The notes below the pieces were generated by a model, which had not been told where the DNA came from, ran no database searches, and was given only the letters and a program-made list of their open reading frames with translations. Source: Gammaproteobacteria bacterium (GTDB lineage Bacteria > Pseudomonadota > Gammaproteobacteria > Xanthomonadales > SZUA-36). Taken from it: 36,747 bases of DNA. The translations under genes and the position numbers were made by a program. Where the stretch lies: contig JAJRRA010000055.1 of the NCBI GenBank assembly GCA_024279945.1, forward strand, positions 1-36,747, read 5' to 3'. This document shows, in pieces, positions 33,459-36,747 of the stretch (its first letter is position 1; each line of letters starts with the position of its first letter).

Positions 33459-34787
33459 CTAGTTTGGTTTGTCTGATACAAGGCGAACGACGTAGGTACC
33501 CGTAAACGGAACACCACTGAGCGAAGAACCGCTGATCTCGACCACGACATCTCCCGGGCCCATTCCCGCCAGTACTTTTCGGGCTTTGAACACGCCACGC
33601 CATTCGGGCACACCATCGCGGTCGAAGTCGCGAAGCTTCCAGTCCTTGCTTCTTCCTCTGATCGTGGGTTTCCCGTTCGCCCGGACCGTTGATACATCGA
33701 TCTCTTTAGCATCCAAGCCGTCGATGCGCAGGACCACCATCATCTTGCCTTTCGGCCCGGGCCATCTGTAGGTATCACTGCGGATCCACACCACAGGCAA
33801 CAATGGCTTGGGATCAGCATAATTATCGATACCAAACACCTCGGTGCGGCCGTTATTAACGGATGCGACCCATAAGCGGTTAAAAGGATCGAACACCAGG
33901 CCCATCGGGGTGCGCAATTGACCCGGTTCCGAGCCGAATCCGCCGATGGTCGTCAGCTTCACGCCGGCAGCATCGTATACCTGTATTTCACCCTGGAAGC
34001 CATCGGCAACATAAATGCGGTCCAGCTCATCGGTCGTGATGCCCAGGATCCTGCCAAAACGAAGACTGAAGCTACCAGGGCCGTTTTTGGAACCAAAGCA
34101 GTGCTGAAACACACCCTGTCGATCAAATACCTGTACCCGGTCGTTGTTTTGATCACCAACAATCACTGCTCCCGTATCACTGACGTGTACTGCAGACGGG
34201 AAATTAAAACTGCCTGCGGCTGTGCCAAAACCACCGAAACTAAATTTTGGTACGCCGTTGAGATCGTAAACCTTGATCAGGTTTGCATCGCCATCCGACA
34301 CGTAAACTGCATCGGCGGTCGGATCCGGATCAATGGCGATGTCATTGGGATTGCTGAATTCTCCAGGACCCTGACCCAATTGGAATAACAACTTCCAGTC
34401 AGAATCATAAACACTGACGCTACCGGTTTTAGCATCTGCAATGAAAATGGAGCCCGCAGCATCCACCGCTACGGCTGATGGCGTTCCCAAATCCGGTACG
34501 ATCCGATCCATGTCGCCCAGGCGGTCAATTTTGACCAGTTTGCCCCGACTGGGATCGACGGTATAGACATTACCAACACTGTCTGCCGCCAGGCGAGTCG
34601 GGGCGTCCAGGTTTTCCCCCTTGGCGCGAAGAAACGTGACGTCTGGCGCTGAAACCAGCGAGGTGCCACCCCAGGTACAACTTTGGGCTGACGCCTGCAC
34701 AGGCATAAGCCCAATGGTCATAATGGTCAAAACCAGAGCGTAGTGAAATAGCCTGGTAAGTTCATGATTTGATTTAATCCTAGACAT
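33459..34787 (-). CDS. secreted NHL-repeat beta-propeller protein
   Basis: This protein of about 442 residues is started at ATG 34787, with a GGGAG 12 bases upstream; frames further up do not look coding. A signal peptide (LFHYALVLTIMTIGLMPVQASA) is not followed by a lipobox. Six NHL blades follow (for example LAADSVGNVYTVDPSRGKLV, AVDAAGSIFIADAKTGSVSVY, VYVSDGDANLIKVYDLNG, IYVADGFQGEIQVYDAAG). A C-terminal domain of about 110 residues includes DFDRDGVPEWRG, a Ca-binding-like Asp loop, and a beta-rich ending. It differs from the other two NHL proteins in lacking the WPPPPQQ segment. Its gene directly precedes the 14-heme cytochrome, with the stop 8 bp away. Confidence 0.85.
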   Translation of the reverse strand: MSRIKSNHELTRLFHYALVLTIMTIGLMPVQASAQSCTWGGTSLVSAPDVTFLRAKGENLDAPTRLAADSVGNVYTVDPSRGKLVKIDRLGDMDRIVPDLGTPSAVAVDAAGSIFIADAKTGSVSVYDSDWKLLFQLGQGPGEFSNPNDIAIDPDPTADAVYVSDGDANLIKVYDLNGVPKFSFGGFGTAAGSFNFPSAVHVSDTGAVIVGDQNNDRVQVFDRQGVFQHCFGSKNGPGSFSLRFGRILGITTDELDRIYVADGFQGEIQVYDAAGVKLTTIGGFGSEPGQLRTPMGLVFDPFNRLWVASVNNGRTEVFGIDNYADPKPLLPVVWIRSDTYRWPGPKGKMMVVLRIDGLDAKEIDVSTVRANGKPTIRGRSKDWKLRDFDRDGVPEWRGVFKARKVLAGMGPGDVVVEISGSSLSGVPFTGTYVVRLVSDKPN

Positions 34788-34990
34788 GAGCACACTCATC
34801 TCCCGTACGCAATAATTCACCGGAACAACACCGGTTACATACCCTGATTCACTTTCCCCTTGTGGTTGTTCAAGCGAAGCGTCCAGAAAACAACTCATAT
34901 CCGCCCAGCTTGGGAGGCGACAGCGTAGTAACCACAGACAAAATGGTACCATTTTCAAAAACATGTGTTAAGTCAGAACCAGACGAATAC

Positions 34991-35004
34991 TTGACATTGG
35001 TCAT
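34991..35004. promoter_or_regulatory. FNR/CRP-type palindrome D
   Basis: TTGAC-ATTG-GTCAT has the same half-sites as box A (9203-9216). It lies about 204 bp upstream of the minus-strand NHL-cytochrome pair, just beyond the rhodanese stop. The remaining 34788-34990 gap shows no other clear signal. Confidence 0.5.
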
Positions 35005-35027
35005 GTCATCTTCACATCGACCGGCAG

Positions 35028-35492
35028 CTATTTTTCTGCTTTTTGCTCGGGACTCAAGCGGGGGGTAAAATAATCGATAGCTGAATCCTCATCGACCGGT
35101 TGGCCCCGTTTATCCAGCAGTTCCTGGTCGTCATCACTCCATCCACGCAGGCCGGTTTTAAGTGACTTGACTTTGTTGAAACCCATTTTCTGCATCACAT
35201 CAGCAGCCAGGGCGCTGCGATGGCCGGAGCGACAAACGACAACGATTTCCCGGTCTCTCGCGCAAGCGAGTTGCGGTACCGTTTCCTCGTAGTCAAATTC
35301 GCAGGCCGACTCCAACACACCACGCGGTACGTTGATGGAGCCGGCAATATGCATGGCCTCGAACTCATAGGGCTCACGGATATCCAGCAACAGGACAGCG
35401 GGGTCGGCTTGCAGGGTCTCCGCCAAATCCCAGGGCATCAATTCCTCAACGTTTTGCAGTGATTCTGCAACCAGTTGCATAAAAGATTTCAT
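35028..35492 (-). CDS. rhodanese-like domain protein
   Basis: The 154-residue protein is one rhodanese domain: PWDLAETLQADPAVLLLDIREPYEFEAMHIAGSINVPRG is the first half. The active loop is CRSGHR with catalytic Cys87, followed by SALAADVMQKMGFNKVKSLKTGLRGW. Rhodaneses carry sulfur as a persulfide on this cysteine. No signal peptide is seen, so it is cytoplasmic. A longer upstream frame exists but does not look coding; I use ATG 35492. It lies 64 bp after the ABC permease gene on the same strand. It has no evident link to the cytochromes beyond position. Confidence 0.85.
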   Translation of the reverse strand: MKSFMQLVAESLQNVEELMPWDLAETLQADPAVLLLDIREPYEFEAMHIAGSINVPRGVLESACEFDYEETVPQLACARDREIVVVCRSGHRSALAADVMQKMGFNKVKSLKTGLRGWSDDDQELLDKRGQPVDEDSAIDYFTPRLSPEQKAEK

Positions 35493-35556
35493 CGCTGAAT
35501 TATATAAGCTTTGAGACCCTTTTCTCCAGCGGGCCAGGTTTACGGTGTCGCTACAG

Positions 35557-36588
35557 CTATTGGTAACGGAACTGTTTGACTGCCAGCCAGGCAACGACAA
35601 CAGTGCCTGCGATCAGGGCCGCCACGTGCGGCAACGCAGACAAGGCGCCTGATTCAAAACTGATCAGCTTGTGCAGCGCATCCATCGCCCAGCCCGTCGG
35701 CAACAGCTTTTGCAGGAACTGCATCCACGGCGGCGTGATTTCAATCGGCCACCAGCAGCCGCCGAGTGCGGCCAGCAGGTTGGCCAGCAGCACACCCAGG
35801 CCTGCAGCCTGAGCCTCCGTTCTTGCGACACTGCCTAGCAACAGGCCCGCAGAAGCACAAAATGCCGCCCAGGCTGCCAGAACCACCAGTACCATGGCAA
35901 AATCCGGGCCCCAATCCATGCGGAAAAACAGCGTACCAATGGCCATAGCAGTGCCTATTTGCAGCACCGCAAGCACCATACGGCCGCCCCACTTGCCTGC
36001 GATCAGTTCAACACGGGAAATCGGTGCTGAGGCCAGGCGGCGCAGTAAACCACTGATGCGCTCAAGGGCCAGCATCGATGCGCCACTGGTGAGCAGTATG
36101 AGCAGGGTAAACATGACCAGAATTCCTGGAATCGCCTGCTGAAACCCGCTCGGAATGTTTTTCCTCTGGCCGGCGGGTTTGACCTCCAGTTGCCAGATTC
36201 TGGGCCTGAGGTTGAATGCAGCCAGCGTCTGGGCCGACAGCCCATCTGCTTGTGCGCTGACAACGGTGATGTCCGCAAGAACGGTATACAGGCTGCGGGT
36301 GATGCGTAAGGCCTCGTAGTCCCGTGAAATCGATGATGCAGCCGTATCGTAGCGGGCAACCACCTGTTCCCCTGCCAGAACCTGATCACTCAGCCTGTCG
36401 GGAAAAATGAGACGGCGCACCGGCTTTTTGTCCCCGGGTTTTTTGTTCCCGGGCTTGTTGTCCGGTGCGGTGATTTCGCGCCATTGGGGGGCAAAGCCGT
36501 TGTCTCTCAAGCGCTTATCAATCTGTTCCTGCATAAAACCCGGCGAATTCGCCTCGATCACCAGCGGATTCGTAACGGCCCGGTCCAT
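35557..36588 (-). pseudogene. ABC-2 type permease, N-terminally truncated
   Basis: The remaining 343 residues comprise part of the periplasmic domain (about 1-160) and five membrane helices. The helices begin with IPGILVMFTLLILLTSGASML, then RLASAPISRVELIAGKWGG, the conserved ABC-2 loop, and end VVVAWLAVKQFRYQ. These match YhhJ/YbhS-type export permeases. Such proteins normally start with a cytoplasmic tail and a first helix before the periplasmic domain, and both are missing. Coding-like text continues upstream of the ATG (YPAAQRLRSTGGYASG) to an in-frame TGA at 36643-36645, and a recombinase gene of opposite direction begins close by. The gene was probably cut by that element. No ATPase gene is in the window. 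Confidence 0.65.
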
Positions 36589-36665
36589 CCCGGAGGCATA
36601 ACCACCCGTTGAACGAAGCCGCTGCGCGGCAGGATAAAACCTTCATCTACAGTTAAGCTCCTGTT

Positions 36666-36681
36666 TACCCAATGTCGGGTA
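36666..36681. repeat. small inverted repeat at the edge of the right mobile element
   Basis: TACCC and GGGTA flank a six-base loop (AATGTC). The octamer GTTTACCC appears here (36663-36670) and again at 36693-36700. Both lie between the broken permease and the recombinase start and may belong to the end of the element. Confidence 0.35.
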
Positions 36682-36701
36682 GTTACAAAGGAGTTTACCC
36701 C

Positions 36702-36747
36702 ATGAAACCCACTGAACAAAAACGCTTTGATGCGTTGTATGAACAAC
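36702..36747 (+). CDS. probable tyrosine recombinase/integrase, 3'-partial
   Basis: Only 15 codons are inside the window (MKPTEQKRFDALYEQ), behind an excellent AAAGGAG site eight bases before the ATG. This start closely resembles that of the tyrosine recombinases that accompany IS91-group transposases, as I remember that family. The catalytic part lies outside the window, so the call rests on the N-terminus and on the apparent disruption of the neighbouring permease gene. Confidence 0.45.
   Translation, partial: MKPTEQKRFDALYEQ

Noticed and set aside
33451-33603. A longer start for the 14-heme cytochrome at 33603
   Set aside because: It would overlap the NHL gene by about 145 bp and bury the clear signal peptide; the ATG at 33450 has a ribosome site.

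Overview
The window looks like a piece of a gammaproteobacterial chromosome, probably from an organism that respires with little or no oxygen. This rests on gene content: GtrA/GtrB-type and Wzx glycan genes, a FecR/TonB-receptor remnant, many c-type cytochromes and FNR-type palindromes. No marker gene fixes the taxonomy. About 36.7 kb holds roughly 26 intact genes, several broken ones and parts of two mobile elements.

Left part (1-7.2 kb) is a decaying accessory zone. It has an unrecognised gene, an IS1-like transposase, a leucine-rich-repeat surface protein broken by an 8-bp G tract and cut at its 3' end by the transposase element, frameshifted FecR and TonB-dependent receptor remnants, a broken secreted protein, and an intact hicAB toxin-antitoxin pair.

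Middle part (7.3-23 kb) is a surface-glycan locus. It encodes a methyltransferase, GtrA, three large multi-pass GT-C-like proteins, four other glycosyltransferases (two GT2 with C-terminal membrane helices, one soluble GT2, one DUF354), a Wzx-like flippase and a sulfotransferase. Interleaved with it are a secreted pentaheme cytochrome (8477-9181) and two exported proteins with tandem OB-like halves (18485-19270, 22269-22988). One GT-C gene carries an in-frame amber codon followed by 47 codons that still look coding.

Right part (23.2-34.8 kb) is the most striking region: an apparent outer-membrane and extracellular electron-transfer island. On the plus strand lie an NHL-repeat lipoprotein, a secreted tetraheme cytochrome, a triheme lipoprotein, a soluble triheme cytochrome, a 653-residue beta-barrel, a second NHL lipoprotein and a 12-heme-site cytochrome. 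Converging on it from the minus strand are a third NHL protein and a 14-heme-site cytochrome. The N-terminal 200 residues of the 12-heme protein are homologous to the complete tetraheme protein and to the pentaheme protein at 8.5 kb. The C-terminal halves of the 12- and 14-heme proteins are homologous to each other and both end in a CX3CH site. My inference is a conduit: periplasmic triheme carriers, then the barrel, then large surface cytochromes, then possibly a polymerising tetraheme (OmcE-like) wire, with NHL propellers as scaffolds and surface glycan made next door.

FNR/CRP-type palindromes (TTGAC/T-N4-G/ATCAA) lie before the pentaheme gene, between the OB lipoprotein and a GT-C gene, before the first NHL gene, before the tetraheme gene and upstream of the minus-strand NHL-cytochrome pair. 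This suggests that cytochromes, OB proteins and part of the glycan locus are switched on together. The right edge has a rhodanese, an ABC permease lacking its N-terminus, and the first codons of a probable tyrosine recombinase whose element seems to have cut the permease.
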